From Megalopta genalis (Eukaryota; Arthropoda; Insecta; Hymenoptera; Halictidae), in assembly GCF_051020955.1 (NCBI RefSeq), contig NW_027476489.1, positions 1 to 64,000 on the forward strand: a stretch of 64,000 nt of DNA, read 5' to 3'. Made by a program: the position numbers and the translations under genes. The notes beneath the pieces are model-generated. The model searched no databases. It was not told the DNA's origin and saw only the letters and a list, made by a program, of their open reading frames with translations. Shown here in pieces: positions 1 to 13,512 of the stretch. Position 1 is the first letter of the stretch; each line of letters opens with the position of its first letter.

Positions 1-3000
1 AAGGTTTAGCTTCAAATCCAGACGAAACACATGATTTAGCTTCAAATCAATGCGATATAGAAGGTTTAGCTTCAAATTCATGCGACACAAATGATATAGC
101 TTCAGATACTTGCGATATAAGAGATATAGCTTCAAATGCAGACGAAACAAACGAGTTAGCTTCAAATCCATGCGAAGCACATGATTTAGCTTCAAATCAA
201 TTCGAAGTAGAAGGATTAGCTTCAAATCTGTGCGATAAAAATGATTTAGCATCAGATGCATGCGATATAAGTGATATAATTTCAAATGCAGGAGAAACAA
301 ACGAGTTAGCTTGGAATCCTTGCAAAACACATGATTATGCTTCAAATCAATGCTATGGAGAAGGTTCAGCTCCAAATCCATGCGAAACAAATGATTTAAC
401 ATCAGATAGTTGCGATATAAGTGATATAGCTTCAAATGCAGGGGAATCAAACGAGATAGCTTCAAATCCAAGCGAAACACATGATTTAGCTTTAAATCAA
501 TGCGATGTAGAAGGTTTAGCTTCAAATACATGCTAAACAAATGATTTAACATCAGATAGTTGCGATATAAGTGATATAGTTTCACATGCAGACGAAACAA
601 ACGAGATAGCTTCAAATCCAAGCGAACACATGATTTAGCCGCAAATCAATGCGATATAGAAGATTTAGCTTCAAATCCATGCGAAACAAATGATTTAACA
701 TCTGATAGTTGCGATATAAGTGATATAGCTTCAAATGCAGATGAAACAAACGAGATAGTTCCAAATCCAAGCGAAACACATGATTTAGCTTCAAATCAAT
801 GCGATGTAGAAGGTTTAGCTTCAAATCCAGGCGAAACACATGATTTAGCTTCAAATCAATGCGATATAGAAGGTTTAACTTCAAATCCATGCGACACTAA
901 TGATATAGTTTAAGATACTTGCGATATAAGAGATATAGCTTCAAATGCAGACGAAAGAAACGAGTTAGCTTCAAATCCATGCGAAACACATGATTTAGCT
1001 GCAAATCAATGCGATGTAGAAGATTTAGCTTCAAATCCATGCGAAACAAATGATTTAACATTAGATAGTTGCGATATAAGTGATACAGCTTCAAATGCAG
1101 ACGAAACAAACGAGATAGTTTCAAATACAAGCGAAACACATGATTTAGCTTCAAATCAATGCGATATAGAAGGTTTAGCTTCAAATCCATGCGATACAGA
1201 TGATTTAGCTTCAGGTACTTGCGATATAAGAGATATAGCTTCAAATGCAGACGAAACAAACGAGTTAGCTTCAAATCCAAGCGAAACACATGATTTAGCC
1301 GCAAATCAATGCGATATAGAAGATTTAGCTTCAAATCCATGCGAAACAAATGATTTAACATCAGAAAGTTGCGATATAAGCGATATAGCTTCAAATGCAG
1401 ACGAATCAAACGAGATAGCTTCAAATCCAAGCGAAACACACGATTTAGCTTCAAATCAATGCGACGTAGAAGGTTTAGCTTCAAATGCAGACGAAACAAA
1501 CGAATTAGCTTCAAATCCATGCAAAACACATGATTTAGCTGGAAATCAATGCGATGTAGAAGATTTAGCTTCAAATCCATTCGAAACAAATGATTTAACA
1601 TCAGATAAATGCGATATAAGTGATATAGCTTCAAATTCAGACGAAACAAACGAATTAGCTTCATATCCAAGACAAACACATGATTTAGCTTCAAATCAAT
1701 TCGAAGTAGAAGGATTAGCTTCAAATCCATGCGATACAAATGACTTAGCTTCAGATAGTTGCGATATAAGTGATATAGCTTCAAATGCAGGGGAATCAAA
1801 CGAGATAGCTTCAAATGCAAGCGAAACACATGATTTAGCTTCAAATCAATGCGATATAGAAGGTATAGCTTCAAATCCACGCGAAACACTTGATTTAGCT
1901 TCAAATCAATGCGATATAGAAGGTTTATCTTCAAATCCATGCGACACTAATGATATAGTTTAAGATACTTGCGATATAAGAGATAGAGCTTCAAATGCAG
2001 ACGAAACAAACGAGATAGTTTCAAATACAAGCGAAACACATGATTTAGCTTCAAATCAATGCGATGTAGAAGGTTTAGCTACAAATCCACGCGAAACACA
2101 TGATTTAGCTTCAAATCAATGCGATATAGAAGGTTTAGCTTCAAATCCATGCGACACAAATGATATAGCTTCAGATACTTGCGATATAAGAGATATAGCT
2201 TCAAATGCAGACGAAACAAACGAGTTAGCTTCATATCAATGCGAAGCACATGATTTAGCTTCAAATCAATTCGAAGTAGAAGGATTAGCTTCAAATCTGT
2301 GCGGTACAAATGATTTAGCGTCAGATACATGCGATATAAGTGATATAGCTTCAAATGCAGGAGGAACAAACGAGTTAGCTTCAAATCCATGCAAAACACA
2401 TGATTGTTCTTAAAATCAATGCTATGTAGAAGGTTTAGCTTCAAATCCATGCGACACAAATGAATAAGCTTCAGATACTTGCGATATAAGTGATATAGCT
2501 TCAAATGAAGACGAAATAACAAGTTAGCTTCATATCCAAGCGAAACACATGATTTAGCTTTAAATCAATGCGATGTAGAAGGTTTAGCTTCAAATCATGC
2601 GAAACAAATGATTTAGCTTCAAACGCTTGGGATATAAGTGATATAGCTTCAAATGCATACCAAACAATCGAGTTAGCTTCAAATCCATGCGAAACACATG
2701 ATTTAGCTGCAAATCAATGCGATGTTGAAGGTTTTGCTTGAAATCCATGCCACACAAATGAATAAGCTTCAGATACTTGTGATATAAGTGATATAGATTC
2801 AAATGCAGAAGAAACAACGAGTTAGATTCAAATCCATGCAAAAAACATGATGTAGCTTCAAATCAATGCGATGTCGAAGGTTTAGCTTCAAATCCACGCG
2901 AAACACTTGATTTATATTCAAATCAATGCGATATAGAAGGTTTAGCTTCAAATCCATGCGGAACAAATGATTTAGCATCAGATAAATGCGATCTAAGTGA

Positions 3001-4300
3001 TATAGCTTCAAATGCAGGAGGTAAACAATTGAGTTAGCTTCAAATCCACGGGAAACACATGATTTAGCTTCACATCAATGCGATATGGAAGGTTTAGCTT
3101 CAAATCCATGCGACACAAATGATATAGCTTCAGATACTTGCGATATAAGAGATATAGCTTCAAATGCAGACGATTCAAACTAGTTAGCTTCATATCAATG
3201 CGAAGCACATGATTTAGCTTCAAATCAATTCGAAGTAGAAGGATTAGCTTCAAATCCAAGAGACACAAATGATTTAGCTTCAGATAGTTGCGATATAAGT
3301 GATATAGATTCAATGCAGGGGAATCAAACGAGATAGCTTCAAATCCAAGCGAAACACATGATCCAGCTTCAAATCAATGCGATGTAGAAGGTTTAGCTTC
3401 AAATCCATGCGACACAATTGATTTAGCTTCAAAAACTTGCGATATAAATGATATAGTTTCAATGCAGAGGAAACAAACGAGTTAGCTACAAATCCATACA
3501 AAACACGTGATTAAGCTTCAAATCAATGCTATGTAGAAACTTTAGCTTCAAATCCATGCGAAACAAATGATTTAGCTTCAAACACTTGGGATATAAGTGA
3601 TATAGCTTCAAATGCAGACGAAACAAACGAGTTAGATTCAAATCCAAGCGAAACACATGATTTATCTTCAAATCAATTCGATGTAGAAGGATTAGCTTCA
3701 AATCCCACGCGTAACACACGATTTAGCTTCAAATCAATGCGATATAGAAGGTTAGCTTCAAATCCATGCGACACAATTGATTTAGCATCAGATACATGCG
3801 ATATAAGTGTAATAGCTTCCCAATGCAGACGAATCAAACGAGTTAGCTTCATATCCAAGCGATACACATAATTTAACTTTAAATCAATGCGATGTAGAAG
3901 GTTTAGCTTCAAATCAATGCGAAACAAATGATTTAGCTTCAAACACTTGGGATATAAGTGATATAGCTTCAAATGCAGACTGAATAAACGAGTTAGATCC
4001 AAATCCAAGCGATTCACATGATTTAGCTTCATATCAATACGATCTAGAAGGTTTAGCTTCAAATCCACGCGAAACACATGATTTAGCTTGAAATAAATGC
4101 GATATAGAAGGTTTAGCTTCTAATCCATGCGACACAAATTATATAGCTTCAGATACTTGCGATATAAGATATATTGCTTCATATGCAGTCGAAACAAACG
4201 AATTAGCTTCATATCCATGCGAAACAAATGATTTAGCTTCAAACGCTTGGGATATAAGTGATATAGCTTCAAATGCAGACGAAAAAAAACTAGTTAGCTT
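1..4300. repeat. Satellite domain 1: diverse, largely in-phase 150-bp units
   Basis: Units here differ from one another by many scattered substitutions, unlike the near-identical blocks further right. From about 660 to 2515 the 30-bp phase is kept without any net indel (about 62 monomers). The plus-strand frame has few stops in this part. Stops at 911-913, 1961-1963 and 2411-2413 are spaced 1050 and 450 bp apart, exact multiples of 150. Beyond about 2520 small indels become common. The right boundary is gradual; the first unit of the next family type is already seen near 3510. Confidence 0.75.
914..1960. other. Segment stop-free on both strands (not called as a gene)
   Basis: On the plus strand the decapeptide frame is open for 349 codons from just after the TAA at 911-913 to the TAA at 1961-1963. 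It contains no ATG in frame. On the minus strand an ATG-initiated frame of 347 codons covers 897-1940, made of MDLKLN-type decapeptides. Both openings follow from a stop-free 30-bp repeat kept in phase. The plus-strand reading is Ser/Asn/Asp-rich with about one Cys per ten residues; the minus-strand reading is rich in Leu, Lys, Arg and His. Neither shows a signal peptide, splice-site context or recognisable domain. I record it because it is the longest doubly open stretch that I followed codon by codon. Confidence 0.6.
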
Positions 4301-6060
4301 CAAAATCAATGCAAAACACATGATTAAGGTTCAAATCAATGCTATGTAGAAGGTTTAGCTTCAAATCCAAGCGAAGCACATGATTTAGCTTCAAATCAAT
4401 GCGATGTAGAAGGTTTAGCTACAAATCCATGCGGAACAAATGATTTAACATCAGATGCTTGCGATATCAGTGATATAGCTTCAAATGGAGGGGAAACAAA
4501 TGAGTTAGCATCAAATCCATGCAAAACACATGATTAAGCTTCAAATCAAGCTATGTAGAAGGTTTTACTTCAAATCCAAGCGAAACACATGATTTAGATT
4601 CAATTCAATGCGATGTAGTAGGTTTAGCTTCAAATCCATGCAAAACGAATGATTTAGCTTCAAACACTTGGGATATAAGTGATATAGCTTCAAATGGAGA
4701 AGAATCAAACGAGTTAGCTTCATATCCAAGCGAAACACATGATTTAGCTTCCAATCTATGCGATATAGAAGGCTTAGCATCAAATCCATGCGAAGCTTAT
4801 GATTTAACATCAGATACATGCGATATAAGTGATATAGCTTCAAATGGAGGGGATACAAATGAGTTAGCTTCAAGTCCATGCAAAACACATGATTAAGATT
4901 CAACTCAATGCTATGTAGAAGGTTTAGTTTCAAATCCAAGCGAAACACATGATTTAGCTTCAAATCCATGCGGAACAAATGATTTAACATCAGATAGTTG
5001 CGATATAAGTGATATAGATTCAACTGCAGGCGAAATAAACGAGGTCGCCTCAAATTCATGCGAAAAAAATGATTATTCTTCAATACTTGCGATACAGGTG
5101 ATATAGCATCAAATGCAGGCAAAACAAACCAGTTAGCTTCAATTCCATGAGAAACACATGATTTAGCTTAAAATTCATGCGCAACACATGGATTAGCTTC
5201 AAATTCGTGCGAAACAAATGATTTAGCTTCAAACACTTGGGATATATGTGATATAGCTACAAATGCAGACGAAGAAAAACAAGTTAGCTTCAAAATCCAT
5301 ACAATACACATGATTTAGCTTCAAGTCAATGCGAAATAGAAGGTTTAGCTTCAAATCCATGCGAAACAAATGATTTAACATCAGATACTTGCGATATAAG
5401 TGACATGGCTTCAGATGGAGGGGAAACACATGAGTTAGCTTCAAATCCATAATAAACACATGATTAAGCTTCAAATCAATGCTATGTAGAAGGTTTAGCT
5501 TCAAATCCTAGCGAAACACATGACATAGCTTCAAATCAATGCGATGTAGAAGGTTTAGCTTCAAATCCATGCGGAACAAATTATTTAACATCAGATAGTT
5601 GCGATATAAGTGATATAGATTCAACTGCATTCGAAATAAACGAGATCGCCTCAAATCCATGCGAAAAAAATGATTATTCTTCAATACTTGCGATACAGGT
5701 GATATAGCATCAAATGCATGCAAAACAAACCAGTTAGCTTCAATTCCATGAGAAACACATGATTTAGCTTAAAATTCATGCGCAACACATGGATTAGCTT
5801 CAAATTCGTGCGAAACAAATGATTTAGCTTCAAACACTTGGGATATATGTGATATAGCTTCAAATGCAGACAAAGAAAAACAAGTTAGCTTCAAAATCCA
5901 TACGATACACATGATTTAGCTTCAAATCAATGCGAAATAGAAGGTTTAGCTTCAAATCCATGCGAAACAAATGATTTAACATCAGATACTTGCGATATAA
6001 GTGACATGGCTTCAGATGGTGGGGAAACACATGAGTTAGCTTCAAATCCATGCTAAACAC

Positions 6061-9000
6061 ATGATTAAGCTTCAAATCAATGCTATGTAGAAGGTTTAGC
6101 TTCAAATCCAAGCGAAACACATGATTTAGCTTCAAATCAATGCGATGTAGAAGGTTTAGCTTCAAATACATGCGGAACAAATGATTTAACATCAGATGCT
6201 TGCGATATCAGTGATATAGCTTCAAATGGAGGGGAAACAAATGAGTTAGCATCAAATCCATGCAAAACACATGATTAAGCTTCAAATCAAGGTATGTAGA
6301 AGGTTTTGCTTCAAATCCAAACGAAACACATGATTTAGCTTCAATTCAATGCGATGTAGAAGGTTTAGCCTCAAATCATGCAAAACGAATGATTTAACTT
6401 CAAACACTTGGATATAAGTGATATAGCTTCAAATGGAGAAGAATCAAAACGAGTTAGCTTCATATCCATGCAAAACACATGATTAAGATTCAAATCAATG
6501 CTATGTAGAAGGTTTAGTTTCAAATCCAAGCGAAACACATGATTTAGGTTCAAATCCAAGCGGAACAAATGATTTAACATCAGATAGTTGCGATATAAGT
6601 GATATAGATTCAACTGCAGGCGAAATAAACGAGATCGCCTCAAATCCATGCGAAAAAAATGATTATTCTTCAATACTTGCGATACAGGTGATATAGCATC
6701 AAATGCAGGCAAAACAAACCAGTTAGCTTCAATTCCATGAGAAACACATGATTTAGCTTAAAATTCATGCGCAACACATGGATTAGCTTCAAATTCGTGC
6801 GAAACAAATGATTTAGCTTCAAACACTTGGGATATATGTGATATAGCTTCAAATGCAGACGAAGAAAAACAAGTTAGCTTCAAAATCCATACAATACACA
6901 TGATTTAGTTTCAAGTCAATGCGAAATAGAAGGTTTAGCTTCAAATCCATGCGAAACAAATGATTTAACATCAGATACTGCGATATAAGTGACATGGCTT
7001 CAGATGGAGGGGAAACACATGAGTTAGCTTCAAATCCATGCAAAACACATGATTAAGCTTCAAATCAATGCTATGTAGAAGGTTTAGCTTCAAATCCTAG
7101 CGAAACACATGACTTAGCTTCAAATCAATGCGATGTAGAAGGTTTAGCTTCAAATCCATGCGGAACAAATTATTTAACATCAGATAGTTGCGATATAAGT
7201 GATATAGATTCAACTGCAGGCGAAATAAACGAGATCGCCTCAAATCTATGCGAAAAAAATGATTATTCTTCGATACTTGCGATACAGGTGATATAGCATC
7301 AAATGCATGCAAAACAAACCAGTTAGCTTCAATTCCATGAGAAACACATGATGTAGCTTAAAATTCATGCGCAACACATGGATTAGCTTCAATTCGTGCG
7401 AAACAAATGATTTAGCTACAAACACTTGGGATATATGTGATATAGCTTCAAATGCAGACAAAGAAAAACAAGTTACCTTCAAAATCCATACGATACACAT
7501 GATTTAGCTTCAAATCAATGCGAAATAGAAGGTTTAGCTTCAAATCCATGCGAAACACAATGATTTAACATCAGATACTTGCGATATAAGTGACATAGCT
7601 TCAGATGGAGGGGAAACACATGAGTTAGCTTCAGATCCATGCAAAACACATGATTAAGCTTCAAATCAATGCTATGTAGAAGGTTTTGCTTCAAATCCTA
7701 GCGAAACACGTGACTTAGCTTCAAATCAATGCGATGTAGAAGGTTTAGCTTCAAATTCATGCGGAACAATTGATTTAACAACAGATACTTGCAATATAAG
7801 TGATATAGTTTCAAATGGAGGGGAAAAAAATTAGTTAGCTTCAAATCCATGCAAAACACATGATTAAGCTTCAAATCAATGCTATGTAGAAGGTTTAGCT
7901 TCAAATCCATGCGAAACACCTGATTTTTGTTTCAAATCAATGCGATGTAGAAGGATTAGCTTCAAATCCATGCGAAGCAAATGATTGAGTGTCAAACACT
8001 TGGGATATAGGTGATATAGCTTCAACAGCATGCGAAACCAACGAGATAGCTTCATATCCAAGCGAAACACATGATTTAACTGCAAATCAATGCGATGTAG
8101 AAGGTTAAGCTTCAAATCCCTGCGAAACAAATGATTTAACATCAAATACTTGCGATATCAGTGATATAGCTTCAAATGGAGGGGAAACAAATGAGTTAAC
8201 TTCAAATCCATGCAAAGCACATGATTAAGCTTCAAATCAATGCTATGTAGAAGGTTTAGCTTCAAATCCTAGCGAAACACATGATTTAGCTTCAAATCAA
8301 TGCGATGTAGAAGGTTTAGCTTCAAATCCATGCGGAACAAATGATTTAACATCAGATACTTGCGATATAAGTGATATAGCTTCAAATGGAGGGGAAACAA
8401 ATGAGTTAGCTTAAAATCCATGCAAAACACATGATTAAGGTTCAAATCAATGCTATGTAGAAGGTTTAGCTTCAAATCCAAGCGAAGCACATGATTTAGC
8501 TTCAAATCAATGCGATGTAGAAGGTTTAGCTTCAAATCCATGCGGAACAAATGATTTAACATCAGATGCTTGCGATATCAGTGATATAGCTTCAAATGGA
8601 GGGGAAACAAATGAGTTCGCATCAAATCCATGCAAAACACATGATTAAGCTTCAAATCAATGCTATGTAGAAGGTTTTGCTTCAAATCCAAGCGAAATAC
8701 ATGATTTAGCTTCAACTCAATGCGATGTAGAAGGTTTAGCTTCAAATCCATGCGGAACAAAATGTTTAACATCAGATACTTGCGATATAAGTGATATAGC
8801 TTCAAATGGAGGGAAACAAATGAGTTAGCCTCAAATCCATGCAAAACACATGATTAAGCTTCAAATCAATACTATGAAGAAGGTTTAGCTTCAAATCCAA
8901 GCGAAACACATGATTTAGCTTCAAATCAATGCGATGTAGAAGGTTTAGCTTCAAATACATGCGGAACAAATGATTTAACATCAGATGCTTGCGATATCAG

Positions 9001-11480
9001 TGATATAGCTTCAAATGGAGGGGAAACAAATGAGTTAGCATCAAATCCATGCAAAACACATGATTAAGCTTCAAATCAAGGGTATGTAGAAGGTTTTGCT
9101 TCAAATCCAAACGAAACACATGATTTAGCTTCAATTCAATGCGATGTAGAAGGTTTAGCCTCAAATCCATGCAAAACGAATGATTTAACTTCAAACACTT
9201 GGGATATAAGTGATATAGCTTCAATGGAGAAGAATCAAACGAGTTAGCTTCATATCCAAGCGAAACACATGATTTAGCTTCCAATCTATGCGATATAGAA
9301 GGCTTAGCTTCAAATCCATGCGAATCAAATGATTTAACATCAGATACATGCGATATAAGTGATATAGCTTCAAATGGAGGGGATACAAATGAGTTAGCTT
9401 CAAATCCATGCAAAACACATGATTAAGATTCAAATCAATGCTATGTAGAAGGTTTAGTTTCAAATCCAAGCGAAACACATGATTTAGGTTCAAATCCAAG
9501 CGGAACAAATGATTTAACATCAGATAGTTGCGATATAAGTGATATAGATTCAACTGCAGGCGAAATAAACGAGATCGCCTCAAATCCATGCGAAAAAAAT
9601 GATTATTCTTCAATACTTGCGATACAGGTGATATAGCATCAAATGCAGGCAAAACAAACCAGTTAGCTTCAATTCCATGAGAAACACATGATTTAGCTTA
9701 AAATTCATGCGCAACACATGGATTAGCTTCAAATTCGTGCGAAACAAATGATTTAGCTTCAAACACTTGGGATATATGTGATATAGCTTCAAATGCAGAC
9801 GAAGAAAAACAAGTTAGCTTCAAAATCCATACAATACACATGATTTAGTTTCAAGTCAATGCGAAATAGAAGGTTTAGCTTCAAATCCATGCGAAACAAA
9901 TGATTTAACATCAGATAGTTGCGATATAAGTGATATAGATTCAACTGCAGGCGAAATAAACGAGATCGCCTCAAATCTATGCGAAAAAAATGATTATTCT
10001 TCGATACTTGCGATACAGGTGATATAGCATCAAATGCATGCAAAACAAAACCAGTTAGCTTCAATTCCATGAGAAACACATGATGTAGCTTAAAATTCAT
10101 GTGCAACACATGGATTAGCTTCAAATTCGTGCGAAACAAATGATTTAGCTACAAACACTTGGGATATATGTGATATAGCTTCAAATGCAGACAAAGAAAA
10201 ACAAGTTACCTTCAAAATCCATACGATACACATGATTTAGCTTCAAATCAATGCGAAATAGAAGGTTTAGCTTCAAATCCATGCGAAACAAATGATTTAA
10301 CATCAGATACTTGCGATATAAGTGACATAGCTTCAGATGGAGGGGAAACACATGAGTTAGCTTCAGATCCATGCAAAACACATGATTAAGCTTCAAATCA
10401 ATGCTATGTAGAAGGTTTTGCTTCAAATCCTAGCGAAACACATGACTTAGCTTCAAATCAATGCGATGTAGAAGGTTTAGCTTCAAATTCATGCGGAACA
10501 ATTGATTTAACAACAGATACTTGCAATATAAGTGATATAGTTTCAAATGGAGGGGAAAAAAATTAGTTAGCTTCAAATCCATGCAAACACATGATTAAGC
10601 TTCAAATCAGTGCTATGTAGAAGGTTTAGCTTCAAATCCATGCGAAACACCTGATTTTTGTTTCAAATCATTGCGATGTAGAAGGATTAGCTTCAAATCC
10701 ATGCGAAGCAAATGATTGAGTGTCAAACACTTGGGATATAGGTGATATAGCTTCAACAGCATGCGAAACCAACGAGATAGCTTCATATCCAAGCGAAACA
10801 CATGATTTAACTGCAAATCAATGCGATGTAGAAGGTTAAGCTTCAAATCCCTGCGAAACAAATGATTTAACATCAAATACTTGCGATATCAGTGATATAG
10901 CTTCAAATGAGGGGAAACAAATGAGTTAACTTCAAATCCATGCAAAGCACATGATTAAGCTTCAAATCAATGCTATGTAGAAGGTTTAGCTTCAAATCCT
11001 AGCGAAACACATGATTTAGCTTCAAATCAATGCGATGTAGAAGGTTTAGCTTCAAATCCATGCGGAACAAATGATTTAACATCAGATACTTGCGATATAA
11101 GTGATATAGCTTCAAATGGAGGGGAAACAAATGAGTTAGCTTAAAATCCATGCAAAACACATGATTAAGGTTCAAATCAATGCTATGTAGAAGGTTTAGC
11201 TTCAAATCAAGCGAAGCACATGATTTAGCTTCAAATCAATGCGATGTAGAAGGTTTAGCTTCAAATCCATGCGGAACAAATGATTTAACATCAGATGCTT
11301 GCGATATCAGTGATATAGCTTCAAATGGAGGGGAAACAAATGAGTTAGCATCAAATCCATGCAAAACACATGATTAAGCTTCAAATCAATGCTATGTAGA
11401 AGGTTTTGCTTCAAATCCAAGCGAAATACATGATTTAGCTTCAACTCAATGCAATGTAGAAGGTTTAGCTTCAAATCCAT
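6061..11480. repeat. Block duplication of about 2.7 kb (6.06-8.75 and 8.85-11.48 kb)
   Basis: The order of diagnostic variants in 6061-8751 is repeated in about 8854-11480. From 7181 to 8751 the match to 9912-11480 is nearly base for base at an offset of 2730-2731, including rare variants such as caaatctatgcg, ttcgatac and gcgaaacacctgattt. The first part is offset by about 2790-2940, because the second copy carries an extra segment near 9250-9430 and lacks another near 9900. A third partial copy of the 7.8-8.6 kb portion lies at about 12.43-13.25 kb. Confidence 0.8.
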
Positions 11481-13354
11481 GCAAAACAAATGATTTAGCT
11501 TCAAACACTTGGGATATAAGTGTTATAGCTTCAAATGGAGAAGAATCAAACGAGTTAGCTTCATATCCAAGCGAAACACATGATTTAGCTTCCTATCTAT
11601 GCGATATAGAAGGCTTAGCTTCAAATCCATGCGAAGCAAATGATTTAACATCAGATACATGCGATATAAGTGATATAGCTTCAAATGGAGGGATACAAAT
11701 GAGTTAGCTTCAAATACATGCAAAACACATGATTAAGATTCAAATCAATGCTATGTAGAAGGTTTAGTTTCAAATCCAAGCGAAACACATGATTTAGCTT
11801 CAAATCCATGCGGAACAAATGATTTAACATCAGATAGTTGCGATATAAGTGATATGGATCCAACTGCAGGCGAAATAAACGAGATCGCCTCAAATCCATG
11901 CGAAAAAAATGATTATTCTTCAATACTTGCGATACAGGTGATATAGCATCAAATGCAGGCAAAACAAACCAGTTAGCTTCAATTCCATGAGAAACACATG
12001 ATTTAGCTTAAAATTCATGCGCAACACATGGATTAGCTTCAAATTCGTGCGAAACAAATGATTTAGCTTCAAACACTTGGGATATATGTGATATAGCTTC
12101 AAATGCAGACGAAGAAAAAACAAGTTAGCTTCAAAATCCATACAATACACATGATTTAGCTTCAAGTCAATGCGAAATAGAGGTTTAGCTTCAAATCCCT
12201 GCGAAACAAATGATTTAACATCAAATACTTGCGATATCAGTGATATAGCTTCAAATGGAGGGGAAACAAATGAGTTAACTTCAAATCCATGCAAAAACAC
12301 ATGATTAAGCTTCAAATCAATGCTATGTAGAAGGTTTAGCTTCAAATCCTAGCGAAACACATGATTTAGCTTCAAATCAATGCGATGTAGAAGGTTTAGC
12401 TTCAAATCCATGCGGAACAAATGATTTAACAACAGATACTTGCAATATAAGTGATATAGTTTCAAATGGAGGGGAAAAAATTATTTAGCTTCAAAATCCA
12501 TGCAAAACACATGATTAAGCTTCAAATCAATGCTATGTAGAAGGTTTAGCTTCAAATCCATGCGAAACACCTGATTTTGTTTCAAATCAATGCGATGTAG
12601 AAGGATTAGCTTCAAATCCATGCGAAGCAAATGATTGAGCTTCAAACACTTGGGATATAGGCGATATAGCTTCAACAGCATGCGAAACCAACGAGATAGC
12701 TTCATATCCAAGCGAAACACATGATTTAACTTCAAATCAATGCGATGTAGAAGGTTAAGCTTCAAATCCCTGCGAAACAAATGATTTAACATCAAATTCT
12801 TGCGATATCAGTGATATAGCTTCAAATGGAGGGGAAACAAATGAGTTAACTTCAAATCCATGCAAAACACATGATTAAGCTTCAAATCAATGCTATGTAG
12901 AAGGTTTAGCTTCAAATCCTAGCGAAACACATGATTTAGCTTCAAATCAATGCGATGTAGAAGGTTTAGCTTCAAATCCATGCGGAACAAATGATTTAAC
13001 ATCAGATACTTGCGATATAAGTGATATAGCTTCAAATGGAGGGGAAACAAATGAGTTAGCTTAAAATCCATGCAAAACACATGATTAAGCTTCAAATCAA
13101 TGCTATGTAGAAGGTTTAGCTTCAAATCCAAGCGAAGCACTTGATTTAGCTTCAAATCAATGCGATATAGAAGGTTTAGCTTCAAATCCATGCGGAACAA
13201 ATGATTTAACATCAGATACTTGCGATATCAGTGATATAGCTTCAAATGGAGGGGAAACAAATGAGTTAGCTTCAAATCCATGCAAAACACATGATTAAGC
13301 TTCAAATCAATGCTATGTAGAAGGTTTAGCTTCAATCCAAGCGAAACACACGAT

Positions 13355-13512
13355 TTAGCTTCAAATCAATGCGATGTAGAAGGTTTACCTTCAAATCCAT
13401 GCTTAACAAATGATTTAGCTTCAAATACTAGCGATATAAATGATTTGCTTCAAATGCAGGCGAAACAAACGAGTTAGCTTCTAATCCATGCGAAGCTCAT
13501 GATTTAGCTTCA
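13355..13512. repeat. Island of domain-3-type units inside domain 2
   Basis: This roughly 150-bp stretch carries variants that otherwise define the 15.5-36 kb domain: ttaccttcaaatccatgctt, tactagcgatataaatgat, and ttctaatccatgcgaa followed by a ctcatg-type end (here gctcatg). The sequence on both sides is ordinary domain-2 type. It looks like a single 150-bp unit moved or converted from the neighbouring family. Confidence 0.65.

Noticed and set aside
1..2410. Pentapeptide-repeat protein
   Set aside because: Those proteins repeat a motif every five residues. Here D-L-A-S-N recurs every ten and the alternate five residues (P-C-E-T-N type) do not fit the A(D/N)LXX pattern.
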